Shown here in pieces: positions 1 to 11,659 of a DNA stretch of 64,000 nt. The notes beneath the pieces are model-generated. The model did not search any database, was not told the origin of the DNA, and saw only the letters and a program-made list of their open reading frames with translations. Numbering within the stretch: position 1 is the first letter of the stretch; the number at the start of each line of letters is the position of its first letter. This DNA is from Eleusine coracana subsp. coracana (lineage: Eukaryota; Streptophyta; Magnoliopsida; Poales; Poaceae): positions 10,944,569-11,008,568 of the forward strand of contig CM064429.1 of the NCBI GenBank assembly GCA_032690845.1, written 5' to 3'. The translations under genes were made by a program, and so were the position numbers.

Positions 1-537
1 AGAGGATCGGGCACAAGTAAGAGTGGGGCCAGACGATCGGGAGGCCGGGTGGAGTCAAGGGTGATCCACACCATACACCTAGAGAGGCAAGAAGCACGGA
101 CAGTTTTACGGATGAGCCTCAAAACTGTGGGTGGTGATCAAGACGGCGGGGTTGACCAAGTCAAAGGTGATGGGGCGTCAGTGTAAGTAGAGGCTTCCAA
201 TGGACCGGAGGCAGGAGAGACTTGCTGACGAGAAGGATCACAGGACGAGGTGACACGCGTCAAGATGGAGAAGTCGCGCTTTGAGAAGCATGCAAGGCGG
301 TTTCCCGGTTTGGGCCTCAAAACCAGTGGCAGTGGTTGGTGGTGCATGTGGCACCATCACGAAGCTTGCTTCCGGGCGAAGCAAAGTCATGAAGGGCCCA
401 AGAGTGTTTGGGCGACAAGGAGAGAGATGGACAAGTTTGCCACTGGTGGTAGGTGGCAGTGTTATGTAGGTTAAGGGTAGAATGGTCTTTAAGACAACCC
501 CTAGGCCTATATAAGGAGAGGTGTGGCTGGTGGGAGA
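1..537 (+). repeat. C1 5' LTR, first part
   Basis: From about 114 to 537 this matches 12450-12875 in the 3' LTR with scattered substitutions, including the TATA region. Bases 1-113 have no counterpart at the matching place in the 3' LTR, which instead has a short local duplication at 12419-12475; one LTR has been rearranged. The part is cut off at 537 by the A1 insertion, and the LTR resumes at 4840. Confidence 0.8.
508..514 (+). promoter_or_regulatory. TATA box of C1 5' LTR
   Basis: TATATAA inside GGCCTATATAAGGAGAGG; the same box is at 12849-12855 in the 3' LTR. The A1 element entered 24 bp downstream, about where transcription would start. Confidence 0.6.
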
Positions 538-1428
538 TGATGAGAACATCACCCTTATGGATACACCCAGCACTCCGCCAACCAAAATACAAGTTCATGC
601 GCGACAACTGAATTTACGGGTGAGCTTGTTCCTAATGATTCCTTTATGTGATTTTGAGAATAGATTGGTACCTAATGAATTAATTGTTGTTAGAAACCAT
701 GGAGATGATGATGAGTTAGCTGGGGAGGTGATTGGAGACGTGATGGGCCAGCAAGGACGTCCAAGCCAAGGTGGAGGTCCAATCAAAACCGACTTCGAGT
801 CTGTCTTGGAGCCCAGGACCAGTCTGCACTAAAACGGATGCCCAGGACACATACGGACTCGGATTTGGACGTTCTATATATGCCTGGAAAGATAACGAAA
901 AGTCCTTTCCAACCCAACTGTTCCCATGTCAAAATTCGTCCCGATACGTCGGCAATCGCCAAAACAATTCGACTTCCACAATCTGTCCTGGTGCTGCGAC
1001 ACCGTAATCGGTCTTTGGGCCATGTATCGAGTTGAGCCCACTTAGGGCTGCGTCCAGGGGGTCTTGCACGACCCTAGGGTCCTCATATACAGCCGCCGCC
1101 TCTTCATTAGGGTTTGGGTTTTGCTTAGATTATTCTGTTGATAACAGTTTTGCCGTTTGTGAAACCCCAACTTGTGAGATTCATCGTATACTTGCAAATT
1201 TGGTTGCATTCTTCTTTATTCTTGCTTGTGTTCTTGATTTGCAGGCAAGGATAAGCCTTCTCGGCGAGGTTAATCGTTCTTGAACGGTTGATAACCAGAG
1301 GAGACGTTGTGCTACGATTGCGGGGTTCAGAACGTGTCGTTCGGAAGCCGGATCGATTTGTGTATCGCCTCCGCCTTAATCAAGATTATCAGAACCTATC
1401 GGAAGATCGGGAACCCTTGTTTACATCA
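538..1428 (+). repeat. A1-a 5' LTR
   Basis: Begins TGATGAGAACATCACC and ends TTTACATCA. It pairs with 3937-4834 and differs by substitutions plus a 9-bp gap near 1158 (the 3' LTR has an extra GATCGGTTT there), so the insertion is not very recent. A TATA-like CATATACAG lies near 1083. Confidence 0.9.
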
Positions 1429-1430
1429 AG

Positions 1431-1442
1431 TGGTATTAGAGC
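1431..1442 (+). other. Primer-binding site of A1-a
   Basis: TGGTATTAGAGC, two bases after the LTR end; complementary to the 3' end of initiator tRNA-Met with one mismatch to the usual TGGTATCAGAGC. Confidence 0.8.
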
Positions 1443-2421
1443 TTCAGGTACACCATTAGGTTCATCGTTATCCTTGTTATTTTGTTCAATCCTAGAGTCC
1501 AGAAAATTGCCCTACAAAAATATTTGTTCGTCGTGTTTCCGCTGTCCTACACCCTCCTTGTGCCTTGCAATTTTCAGTTTAGTTTGCTTCTCTGAATTTT
1601 AGTCCCTACAAGGTCATTGTGTTGCTGGTCTAGTGCTTGTTCTTTGGTCTTGTTTGAGTCGTGCATATCCTTGTCATAGACAAACAAGGGAAAAATCAGT
1701 GTTGCATATGTTTAGATAATAGTATTGCTGGAATTATGTGCACTAAATATTTCTTTAACATCTAGTCTTCTACTTTCGTGTGCAAAAGAAAATTAGAGTG
1801 CTCTGCTGCTGTCTCATTGTGATCAAAAGCCAACCAATTAGTGCTTGATCTTGTTATAGAAGTTTGTTTTAGTTGTGCTATTACAAGAATCCTTTTGCTG
1901 CACTTGTAGTAAGAAAAAAAAAATTCTGGGGTTCCATTGGTTGTAAAACTTGTAATACCTTGCTACAGTTCTGATTCTCAAGAAAAGAAAAGAAAAAGGC
2001 AAAAGTGCACAAGAGAAAAAGCCGCACAAAAAAAAAGTAGAAAAAAGAAAAGATACAAATTCAGAATTGCTTGTATCCTTTGTGTCCTTTGTTGAGTCAT
2101 TTGCTTGCTTGCTTGAACTAGGTCCGAGACAAGTTTAGGCCGGTGACATAGACTAGCTTGGGACTATTATTCAGTTTTGCAACTTCTGAATTGAAATTTT
2201 GCTAATCCTTGCTACCTAATATTGCCTATCCAAGCTCCATATATTTCCTTCTGAACAGGCACAAATGTTTTTGACTCTCGCAATCATCAGTTCACACTCT
2301 CTAAGGTATCCTTTGCTTGTTGTAATTAAGAACTTTGTAAGAGCTTGATAAGATGCTTCCCTTTGCTTGTTGAGAGTTTACACTGTTATCACATAGTAGT
2401 GATAGGAAAATATACTTCCGT
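1443..2421 (+). other. A1-a untranslated leader, no gene seen
   Basis: AT-rich stretch with A and T runs (for example 1913-1924 and 2025-2050) and no convincing ORF. The segment from about 2219 is shared with the second A1 copy from 28396; copy b lacks a block near 2312-2370 that is flanked by TTTGCTTGTTG direct repeats in copy a, which looks like a slip deletion. Confidence 0.5.
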
Positions 2422-3607
2422 GTGTTTCCTTGTTTGCTACTAATAATGAAAGGTTACGCCACTCATGGTGATGATTCAATGTCGTCTAATGAGAACAATA
2501 TGAGTGATGTATTACAAAGAGTGCTCAGTCCTCAAATGGAGAAGGTAGAGCAAAATCAATTGAACAATTTATTTCAGACTCACTTTGTTGTCAAGGATCG
2601 ACGTTGTCGTGTTATCATGGATAGAGAGAGTAGCCGCAACATCGTTAGAATTAGTAGAGAAGCTTGGATTGACAACACAGCCACACCCATGTCCATACTA
2701 CATCCAATGGGTAAATTCTTTTGGTAAGATAAAGGTAGATAAAATTGCACGCATTGAATTTTTTATTGGTTCTTATAAGGATAGTGCAGAATTTGATATA
2801 GTACCTATGCAAGCATGTCATTTGTTATTGAGTAAACCTTGGATTATTACAAATAATGCTTCGCACAATGCCATTATAAATAGCTACTCATTTAAATACA
2901 ATGATAGAAGAGTTACTCTTAAACCTATGACCCCTGCTGAAATTTTAGAAGAGGATCAACAAAGGCTTGAAAGGAGAAAGAATGAACCGTTTAGGAAAGA
3001 ATGGACTGTTTCAAATGTTGCAACACTTACATCAAAATCTGAATTAGATGATGAACATATTTCCGTGCCTCTTGTTGCAACTAATACATTTCAGGTTCTA
3101 CACAAAGAAGAGGATAGTGAGAAAGATGAAGAACATGTTGTTGCTTCAGGTAAGAGCTTTCTTGATGTGATGAATTGTTCCAATAATCTTGTTGTATTGG
3201 AACCTTGTTTTGATTTTCCTTTGCCACAAGTTGATTTATCTACTGATCCTTATGATAAAGAGGAGTTGTGTGCCACTGCTTCACTTATACCTTTGCCACA
3301 ACAAATGAATAAGCTTGATATTTTTGCTTATGATTCACCTACTAGTGCTGAAATAAAACATTTGATTTTAATAACATGTGAAAAGGATGAGCAGAAATTA
3401 TTATCTTCTCTAAATACTTTAGGTTATATTGAATTTGATGTTCTTTGTGATCTAAATACCGTGGAGAAGAAAATCTTTTCTCAAACTGAATTGCCTTTAC
3501 TAACAAGAAACGAATTTTATGCTATAGGAAACTATGATCATAGAGGTGTATTTATGGTGCATAAAGTTTATATCTGCTCAAACATGAATACTCCTTGTGT
3601 TGTATAA
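2422..3607 (+). pseudogene. A1-a internal ORF: protease remnant plus unrecognised region
   Basis: The first frame (2422-2727) encodes a short gag-end/protease start; after a frameshift near 2645 the main frame continues to 3607 (about 320 further codons). The segment 2660-2990 aligns by eye with the retropepsin region of the A2 elements (shared PHPxPYY, IVPMQA and MTPAEI). The protease active-site DGG of A2 is changed to DRE here. The part after about 3010 is acidic, has no domain I recognise and is well preserved in copy b at 29120-29683. Either it is a scrambled pol segment under weak constraint or a protein needed in cis. Confidence 0.6.
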
Positions 3608-3649
3608 CCAAATAATGAACTAGAAAACTGCAATAACAATTACCATGTC

Positions 3650-4140
3650 ATGTCATGTTTTTCTAGTGTTTTTAAGATCACACATTTTCTATCTTGTCAT
3701 AAGAGGGAGAATGATGTTTATATTGTTGAGCAAGTTTTCATAAAGGTCATTAATTTGCATAACATGCGCTCTATTGTAGTTTCACATTGTGATGATAAAT
3801 TTTATAATGCATATAAATATGAGTTGTATCCCAAGTTTGGGAATAGTTCCACAATTAATATTTTAGATTTGAGACCATACATGGGAGAAAGAGATAAGCT
3901 CGAGTCGAGGACGACTCTAATTCAAAAGGGGGAGAATGATGAGGACATCACCCTTATGGATACACCCAGCACTCCGCCAACCAAAATGCAAGTTCATGCG
4001 CGACAACTGAATTTACGAGTGAGCTTGTTCCTAATGATTCCTTTATGTGATTTTGAGAATAGATTGCTACCTAATGAATTAATTGTTGTTAGAAACCATG
4101 GAGATAATGATGAGATAGCTGGGGAGGTGATTGGAGACGT
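3650..4140 (+). pseudogene. A1-a integrase remnant reading into the 3' LTR
   Basis: A frame open from 3650 to 4432 starts with a piece of integrase core like that of A2 (A2 has HFIPCHK, this has HFLSCHK), jumps by an internal deletion to the integrase C-terminus (NILDLRPYMGE) and passes through the PPT into the LTR, where it encodes a basic RQLNLRV motif. The same arrangement in A2 elements shows the LTR-encoded tail is an old family trait. Integrase catalytic residues are missing. Confidence 0.65.
3924..3936 (+). other. Polypurine tract of A1-a
   Basis: AAAAGGGGGAGAA directly before the 3' LTR start TGATGAGG; the site where plus-strand synthesis is primed. It is also translated as part of the pol tail. 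Confidence 0.8.
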
Positions 4141-4834
4141 GATGTGCCAGCAAGGACGTCCAAGCCAAGGTGGAGCCCAATCAAAACCGACTTCGAGTCT
4201 GTTTCGGAGCCTAGGACCAGTCTGCACTAAAACGGACGCCCAGGACGCATACAGACTCGGATTTGGATGTTCTATATATGCCTGGAAAGATAACGAAAAG
4301 CCCTTTCCAACCAACTGGTCCCATGTCAAAATTCGTCCCGATCCGTCGGCAATCACCAAAACAATTCGACTTCCAGAATCTGTCCTGGTGCTGCGACACC
4401 ATAATCGGTCTGTGGGCCATGTATCGAGTTGAGCCCACTTAGGGCTGCGTCCAGGGGGTCTTGCACGACCCTAGGGTCCTCATATACAGCCACCACCTCT
4501 TCATTAGGGTTTGGGTTTTGTTTAGATTATTCTGTTGATAACAGTTTTGCCGTTTGATCGGTTTGTGAAACCCCAACTTGTGAGATTCATCGTATACTTG
4601 CAAATTTGGTTGCATTCTTCTTTGTTCTTGCTTGTGTTCTTGATTTGCAGGCAAGGATAAGCCTTCTCGGCGAGGTCAATCGTTCTTGAACGGTTGATAA
4701 CCAGAGGAGACGTTGTGCTGCGATTGCGGGGTTCAGAACTTGTCGTTCGAAAGCCGGATCGATTTGTGTATCGCCTCCGCCTTAATCAAGATTATCAGAA
4801 CCTATCGGAAGATCGGGAACCCTTGTTTACATCA
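3937..4834 (+). repeat. A1-a 3' LTR
   Basis: Begins TGATGAGGACATCACC, ends TTTACATCA and is followed by TSD GGAGA. The first 200 bp or so are coding in frame with the upstream integrase remnant. Confidence 0.9.
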
Positions 4835-4839
4835 GGAGA

Positions 4840-6007
4840 GGTGCCTCTTTCTATTAGCCTTTTTTTAGGTGTTCATTCAAAGTGCTAGGAGAGGTCTTCA
4901 TGTGATAGAGGAGAGTAGTGGATTTGTGAGAGACATCTCTTGCTCTTCCAAATAGTGGGCAAAAGAGGGTGACTTCTTAGCCTTGTATCCATGGATCTTG
5001 TAAGCATGTTTCTGTGATATGAGAAGTATTTTCGTGCTCAAGATCTTCCTCTCTCCCTAAATCCAGAATTTCTCTTTTTCTCTATTTTCGGAGCTATTTT
5101 CGTGGTGATTTTTGATCTCGTTTTTGAGTGGGTTTTGGTACAAATTTCTTGAGGGATCTTGGTGCTAGGACATGCCTAAACAATCCTCTATGGATCCTTG
5201 ATTGAATCCTAGGCAAGAGCACCTTTGATTTTGTGGATTTCCTCAAGAACATTCAAACCCTAGAGCTTTCGGTAAATCTTCAAATTCATGATGAATTCTT
5301 GAGCTATTTGTGTGATTCCACTTGGAGAAGGAACGTCATACCATGAGACATCTTCTGTCCAAGTTTTGTGATTTTTGGAGTTCGTTTGGATAGGTTTTGG
5401 TATTTTGCTTACCGAGTTTCGAGCATAGTTTTTGGTTCTGGAAAGTGTTGATCGGCACTGCCGATCGTTGAACTGGCACTGCCAGTGCCCAAGGAAGAAC
5501 CCCTGATTGGCACTGCCGATGGCTGGACCGGCACTGCCGGTAGCCTAGGTCTCAACTCGGAGCGATACTGCTAGTGACTCAAGTCCGATCCCACACCAGC
5601 ACTGCCGATGGCAACTATCGACACTACCGATGCACTCCGAATGTTGTTTACCTAAGTCCTGAGAATCCTACACCGGCACCTACCAATGGGCGTGACTGGC
5701 ACTACCGATGGTGCCAACCAACACTACCGATGGTAGTGATCGAAACTGCCGATAGTGGTCCAGTAAGGTCTGACTTGTGTGCGGCTCTTTGACTGATTCA
5801 AGTCTTTGCTGTCCCCTTTGTTTCCACTGTGTTCTACTGCTGTTGTTGATCACGCCTAGGGTTAGCACATCACAAATTGGTGTGTGTGGCCTTGGTGATC
5901 GATTTAGAGGTTGGCTTGAGTTGTAATCGGGACATAGGCCAAGTTCTCTCGGAGAATTCTAATTGGCTCCCATTCACCCCCTCTCTCGTCGCCTTCTTGG
6001 ACGTTCA
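4840..6007 (+). repeat. C1 5' LTR, second part
   Basis: Matches 12876-14043 in the 3' LTR. It would hold the transcribed R/U5 portion and ends CGTTCA just before the PBS. It contains the GGCACTGCCGAT motif cluster at 5448-5765. Confidence 0.85.
5448..5765 (+). repeat. Clustered GGCACTGCCGAT-type motifs in C1 LTR
   Basis: About a dozen variants of (C)GGCACTGCCGRT or GGCACTACCGAT, many partly palindromic (CCGGCACTGCCGG), spaced irregularly. The 3' LTR has a matching cluster at 13488-13800 with its own substitutions. Function unknown. Confidence 0.7.
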
Positions 6008-6009
6008 AT

Positions 6010-6022
6010 TGGTATTAGAGCC
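6010..6022 (+). other. Primer-binding site of C1
   Basis: TGGTATTAGAGCC two bases after the 5' LTR end; initiator tRNA-Met type with one mismatch. Confidence 0.85.
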
Positions 6023-6070
6023 AGTTTGATCACTAGTTGACCTTTATCGGCTTTGTGATCTGAAGGCAAC

Positions 6071-7990
6071 ATGGAGAAGCATGCGGTCAAGCTTTGGATG
6101 TTCAATGGAGAGGACTTTCCCTACTGGAAGTCACGGACCAAGGCTTATCTCTTGAGCCAAGGACGTGCAATTTGGGAGATCGTGGAGCAGGACTATGCCA
6201 TACCAGACGACCTCAACAACGCGCCAGTAGGTGAGTTAACCAGGTATGAGAACAACTCTAAAGCTATCAATATCCTGCTTTCTGCTTTAGGTAGGAATGA
6301 ATATGACCGTGTTGCTCATCTTGATACTGCATATGCCATTTGGGCAAAGCTTTGCACGTACCATGAGGGTACCAATCAAGTCAAGTCTATGCGTAAGGAT
6401 TCTTACAATAGACAGTACCAAACCTTTGCACAAAAACCTAAGGCCATTGTGTGCAACTTGCAGGCTTGTGGTAACCTTGTGTATAGTGATAATGATAGAG
6501 CTAAGCAACTGCTATATTCATTTGATGAAAATGCTTGGGGGGTTAAGATTGCCGCACTAGAAGAAACTACTGATTTCAATACCCTGGACTGTGAGCAGCT
6601 GTATAGCAAGCTAAAATCTCGTGAACTATCTAGGAAGTCTTGTCCTAATCTTGCTAATTCTGCTTCTAGCATGGCTTTGCTTTCTAGCTCTCAAAAGGGT
6701 AGTCACAGTGGTGCTTCTTATGAAACTAACCCCTCACTGGACAAGTCTTCTTTGGAGTTTGCTCTTTCTTCTCTTGTTGCAGCTTCCGATGAACAGATGG
6801 AGTGCATTCCTGACGAGGAGCTGTCCTTGCTCACAAGAAAGTTCAGGAAGTTCTATAACAACCGCAAGGAGAGAAGAGGAGGTGGTTCAAGAACCTGCTT
6901 TGAGTGTGGTGACCCGGGACATTTCATTGCTGCATGTCCTAAGAAGAAGAAGAAGGCCGGGTACCACGACAACAACACTGAAGACTTCAAGCAGAAGAAG
7001 AACCGCTTCTACAAGAAAGGCAAGAACTCCAAGAAGTTCGCCAAGGCCATTGCACGCGCCTGCGTTGCCGCCTTGAGCGATGTTGACCTCACATCAAGCG
7101 ATGTCCTTACAAGCTCTGAGGAGGAGGTTGAGAAGCCACGAGTCAAGAGGAAGGATGACTTCACTGGGCTTTGCTTCATGGCAAAGAACGACCACGACAC
7201 CAACACAAGCGAGGTACCTCCCACTCTTGATGAGCTCTCTTCTGAACTTGATCATCTGCGTGATGTTCTGCTCATGCAAGATGATAAGCTTCGCAGCGCT
7301 GTTTGTGAGAATAGAGAGCTTAAGTCTAAATTGGAAAGTGCTGAGTATGAGATCACTTCGCTTAGGTCTAAGCTTGCTAGAGATGATATTGTTGCTGAGT
7401 GTGAGTCTTATCAAGTTATGATGAATGATCTTGCATAGAGGGAAAGTGTGCATGCTCAAGTTGCTAGTCAGCTTGAGTGTGCTCTTAAAGAGCTTGATGA
7501 ATTCAAGGCTAGACCAACTCTTTTGGGTGCATGTCAGAAGTGCCCCAAGCTCACTAGTGAGTTGGAAGATCAAACCCTCAAAGTCAAAGAGCTTGAGTCC
7601 AAGCTATTAAATGAGACTCGCTCTAAAGTTCTCCCACCACCATGTGAAGTGTGTGTTTCCCTTAAGGACAAGCTTGTAATCACTAGGGAGGAAAACAAAG
7701 TCATAGTCCAAGAAAATGACTATCTTGTTTCTAGGCTCCAAAGAACCCTAGTGAGTGAGGAGAAGATTGAGAGTGACTTGGCAAGAGTCAAAGAAAGTGC
7801 TAGTAGGTCAACCTATAACTTGGGCTTGGGATTTGAGAGGTGTGACAAAGCGAGTGAAAATGTGGGTAAGTTTGTGCCTAGCTCTAGCTACAAGGATGAG
7901 GAACAATCCATCAAATCCACTGACACCTACTATCCACCTAACCCCAATCCTTCCTTCAACCCAAAGCAAGCTGAGAAGCCAAAACCATAA
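6071..7990 (+). pseudogene. C1 gag (nucleocapsid) with coiled coil
   Basis: The frame from ATG 6071 is open for 455 codons to TAG at 7436, then continues in the same style (7448-7987). The N-terminal part (residues 1-200) has the Copia gag core (FPYWKSR; IWEIVEQDY). A CCHC zinc knuckle CFECGDPGHFIAACP follows at about residue 278, then a lysine-rich stretch and a long Leu/Glu/Lys coiled coil (residues 375-455 and beyond). A second knuckle near 8034-8075 has its second Cys codon replaced by TGA. Gag would form the particle shell and bind element RNA. The TAG at 7436 and the TAA at 7988 show decay. Confidence 0.8.
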
Positions 7991-8519
7991 CCCACTGTGC
8001 AAGCTAAGCCTAAACATGAGAGTGTCTACATTTGCATGTTTTGAGGTCGTAAGGGTCACTTGGATGAATACTGTTATAGGCGTAAGAGAATTGAGAGGAT
8101 GCAAGCTGAGTTAACTAGGAATGTGCATCATGATGATTTTGTTGGTTTTCAGCCTCGCTCTTTTTCTCGTGCCTATCATGGACAGGGTCATCCCTCATAT
8201 GGCTTTGATTCATGAAACAGAGGCTTTTCTCAGCAGCGCTTTGGCGTCCCATGTTTTACCCATTATGGTGAGCGTCACTCGCGTGGATTTGGCTTTCACA
8301 CAGATGATTTCTATCCTCACAACCCCAGGTTTGAGTCGAGACGCTTTGACAGGCCATGTTTTCCCCACCATGGTTCTCGTCCCATGCATTCGAATGATAA
8401 TGTGCAAAGAACTGTGATAACTACTACCGGTCGTGTGGTGAAGTGCTGGATTCCCAAATGCTTTTTGACTAACCCCAGCATTGAGCCATCGACTTTTCCT
8501 TCTCGTTCTTTGTAGGCAA

Positions 8520-10170
8520 CAGGTGGAGGCTTGTAGAAAAAGTGGCTAATGGACTCCAGGTGTTCATGCCAGATGATCGGAGATGCAAGGTGGTTCTCCA
8601 GCCTCACTCCCATGAAGCACCGGGAGTATTTGACCTTTGGAGATGAGAAGAGAGGGAGAGTGAAGGCAAGAGGCATGATAAAGGTAAATGAAAAATTCAC
8701 TCTCAAGGATGTTGGTTTGGTTGAGCATCTCAAGTACAATCTCCTCTCTATCTCTTAGTTGCTTGATGTTGGTTTGGAGGTGCGCTTTAAGAAAAATGCT
8801 TCTTGTGTTCTTGATTCGAATGGCTCTTTGGTTTGTGGGATTTCTAGCATTGAGAAAGTTTTTTAGGCTAATTTTGCTGGTTCTCTTGGTTCTCACAAGT
8901 GCTTGTTTGCTCAATCTTCTTCTGAGCTCTGGAAATGGCATAGGAGACTAGGTCACATGAGCTTTGACTTGCTTTGTCGCTAGAGTGGTCTAGGTTTAAT
9001 CCGAGGATTGCCTAAGCTCAAATTTGACAAGGATTTGGTTTGTGCTCCTTGTCATCATGGGAAAATGATTGCCGCTTCTCATCCACCAATCAATTTGGTG
9101 ATGACTGAACGCCTTGGAGAGCTGCTTCATATGGACACTGTTGGTCCTTTTCGGGTTCATTCGGCAGGTGGGAAGTGGTATGTTCTTGTGATTGTTGACG
9201 ACTACTCTCGCTACTCTTGGGTTTACTTTCTTGAGAGCAAGGATGAAGTGTTTTATCACTTTCAGAGCTTAGCTTTGAGGTTGTTCAAGGAACTTCTTGG
9301 TGCATTACGAGCAATTCGCAGTGATAATGGCACCGAGTTCAAGAACTCCTCCTTTGATGCTTTCTGTCTTGAGCATGGTATTGAGCATTAGTTTTCAGCA
9401 CCTCGTGTCCCTCAGCAGAATGGTGTGGTCGAAAGAAAGAGTAGAACCTTGGTGAAAATGGCCCAGACGATGCTCGATGAGCATAGGACTCCGAGGCGGT
9501 TCTGGGCAGAGGCCATTAACCCTGCTTGCTATGTTTCTAATCGGATTTTCTTGTGCTCAATTCTTAATGTGACTTCTTATGAGCTACACTTTGGGAGGAA
9601 GCCATCAGTTTCTCATTTGCATGTCTTTGGGTGCAAGTGCTTTATTCTCAAGCGTGGCAATCTTGATAAGTTTGAGTCAAGATCTTCTGATGGCATCTTT
9701 CTTGGCTACACCCCTCATGGCCATTTCTACAGAGTTTTGAATTTGGAGACTAACACCATCGTAGAATCCTATGATGTAACCTTTGATGAATCAAACTCTT
9801 GTGCAAGCAACGTGATTGAGACTACAGGTAACAAGGAGATCAAGGAGAGTATCTTTGTAGAAGAGGACCTACAGGGCTTGGATGATGACGATGATGAGTC
9901 ATTCCATCCCACATCCGAGCTTGTTCCTATTGCTTCCACCACTCCAACAGAGGGTCCAGAAGCTTCGACATCGACCTCAGCAGCTGTCGAGCCAGCTCTA
10001 GCTGTGGTTGAGGGGGAGGTACACTCTGAGAGAGAGGCTCCTCACAACATTCAGCGTCAACATCCACCTCAACAGCTGATCGGTAATCTCTATGAGAGGA
10101 CAACAAGGTCAAGGTATGCACATCTCGCCTACTTTACTGATTCTCTCTTTGTTGCCACCTTTGAACCTTG
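8520..10170 (+). pseudogene. C1 pol: protease and integrase
   Basis: The protease site reads WLMDSRCS where Copia proteases have DSG, so the active-site Gly is lost. Integrase follows: an HHCC zinc site (HRRLGH with CAPCHHGK, 8937-9065), then the catalytic triad in MDTVGPF (about 9130), RSDNGTEF (about 9318) and VVERKSR (about 9428), all three acidic residues present. In-frame stops occur at about 8758, 8863, 8983 and 9389. A variable acidic linker (9850-10020) leads to RT. Confidence 0.8.
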
Positions 10171-10213
10171 AGATGTTGGACACACATTATCTGATGAACA
10201 TTGGGTTAATGCC

Positions 10214-11659
10214 ATGCATGAGGAGTTGGAAACCTTTGAGAGAAACAAAGTGTGGACCCTAGTAGAGCCTCCTGTTGATGTCAATGTCATAGGAACCAAG
10301 TGGGTTTTCAAAAACAAGCATGAGGAAGATGGTGAGGTTGTTAGAAACAAGGCTAGGCTTGTTGCCCAGGGTTTCAGTCAAGTAGAGGGCTTAGACTATG
10401 GGGAAACCTTTGCTCATGTTGCACGCATAGAAGCCATTAGGATCTTGCTTGCATTTGCTGCCTCTAAGGGCATTAGACTCTACCAAATGGATGTCAAGAG
10501 TGCCTTCCTAAATGGTTTATGTGAGACAACCACCTGGCTTTGAGCACCACAAATACCCAAACCGTGTGTACAAGCTTCAAAAGGCTTTGTATGGGCTAAA
10601 GCAAGCATCTAAGGCATGGTATGCTAGGCTTAAGACTTTCTTGCTAGAGCGCGGGTATGTCATGGGGTGTGTTGACAAAATCTTATTCACTCTAAAGAAT
10701 GGCAATGACTTTCTAATGGTTCAGATTTACATGGATGATATCATGCTCTTGTGTCCAGATTTCAGGAAGCTATGGAAAGTGAATTTCAGATGTCGATGAT
10801 GGGTGAGCTCACCTTCTTTCTTGGACTTCAAATCAAGCAGTGCAAGCAAGGGACCTTCATACATCAAACCAAGTACATGAAGGATCTCCTGAAGAAGTTC
10901 GACATGGTCAATGTGAAGCTGTTGTCAGCACCAATGTCCACAATAACGACACTTGACCCTGACGAAGACTATGAAGCGGTGGACCAAAGGGAGTACAGGA
11001 GCATGATTGGCTCCCTCTTGTACCTGACAGTGACAAGACCCAACATACACTTTGCATTGTGTCTTTGTGCTCGCTTCCAGGCTTCCCCAAGGGTGACTTA
11101 TCGCAAGGTTGTCAAGCGCATTTTTACGTATCTCAAATACACCCTTGAGTTTGGTCTTTGGTACTCTGCATCTTCATCTCTTGATCTCATTGGGTATTCG
11201 GATACGTACTTTGCTGGGTGTAGAATTGATAGGAAGAGCACTTCTGGTACTTGCCATTTCTTGGGTACTTTTTTGATCTGTTGGTCTTCTCATAAGCAGT
11301 CGAGTGTAGCTCAATCCACCATAGAGGCTGAGTATGTTGCAGCTGCTAGCTGCTGCTCACAAATCCTATGGATTGTGTCCACCATGAGAGACTATGGGTT
11401 AACCTTTAAGGGTGTTCCACTCATGTATGATAACTCCAGTGCCATATGCTTAGCCAAGAACCCAGTCCTACATGATAAGGTAAAACACATAAATGTGAGA
11501 TTCCACTTCCTGAGAGATAATGTTGAAAAGGGAGATGTTGAGGTCAAATACATCGACAAAAACCAATTGGCTGATATTCTCACCAAGCCCCTAGATGCTT
11601 CAAGATTTGCCTTTCTTCGGGGGGAGCTTGGTGTTTGCCATCCTTATGGCGTCATTTGA
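10214..11659 (+). pseudogene. C1 pol: reverse transcriptase and RNase H
   Basis: Copia RT begins with GTKWVFKNK and continues with KARLVAQGF, YQMDVKSAFLNG and the catalytic YMDDI motif near 10729. RNase H follows (IEAEYVAA; HINVRFHFLRD) and ends ADILTKPLDASRF just before the PPT. A frameshift near 10515-10525 splits the palm domain and another near 10755 separates RT from RNase H. In the family this enzyme pair copies element RNA into DNA in the cytoplasmic particle. Confidence 0.85.

Larger units (their letters stand above)
538..4834 (+). mobile_element. Non-autonomous Ty3/Gypsy element A1, copy a
   Basis: Complete element with two LTRs (538-1428 and 3937-4834), TSD GGAGA at 533-537 and 4835-4839, PBS at 1431-1442 and PPT at 3924-3936. 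The internal region keeps only a degraded protease segment, a poorly recognised middle ORF and fragments of integrase; RT, RNase H and most of integrase are absent. A second copy at 28394-30913 has the same internal layout, so the deleted form itself was mobilised. It relies on proteins from a relative; A2 elements in this window are the obvious candidates because LTR ends, PBS and PPT agree. Confidence 0.9.

Noticed and set aside
1838..2029. ORF in the A1 leader
   Set aside because: Composed of A/T homopolymer translation, no counterpart conserved in copy b.
5448..5765. CRISPR-like array of short repeats
   Set aside because: Repeat words vary, spacing is irregular, and the array lies in a eukaryotic LTR with a second copy in the partner LTR.
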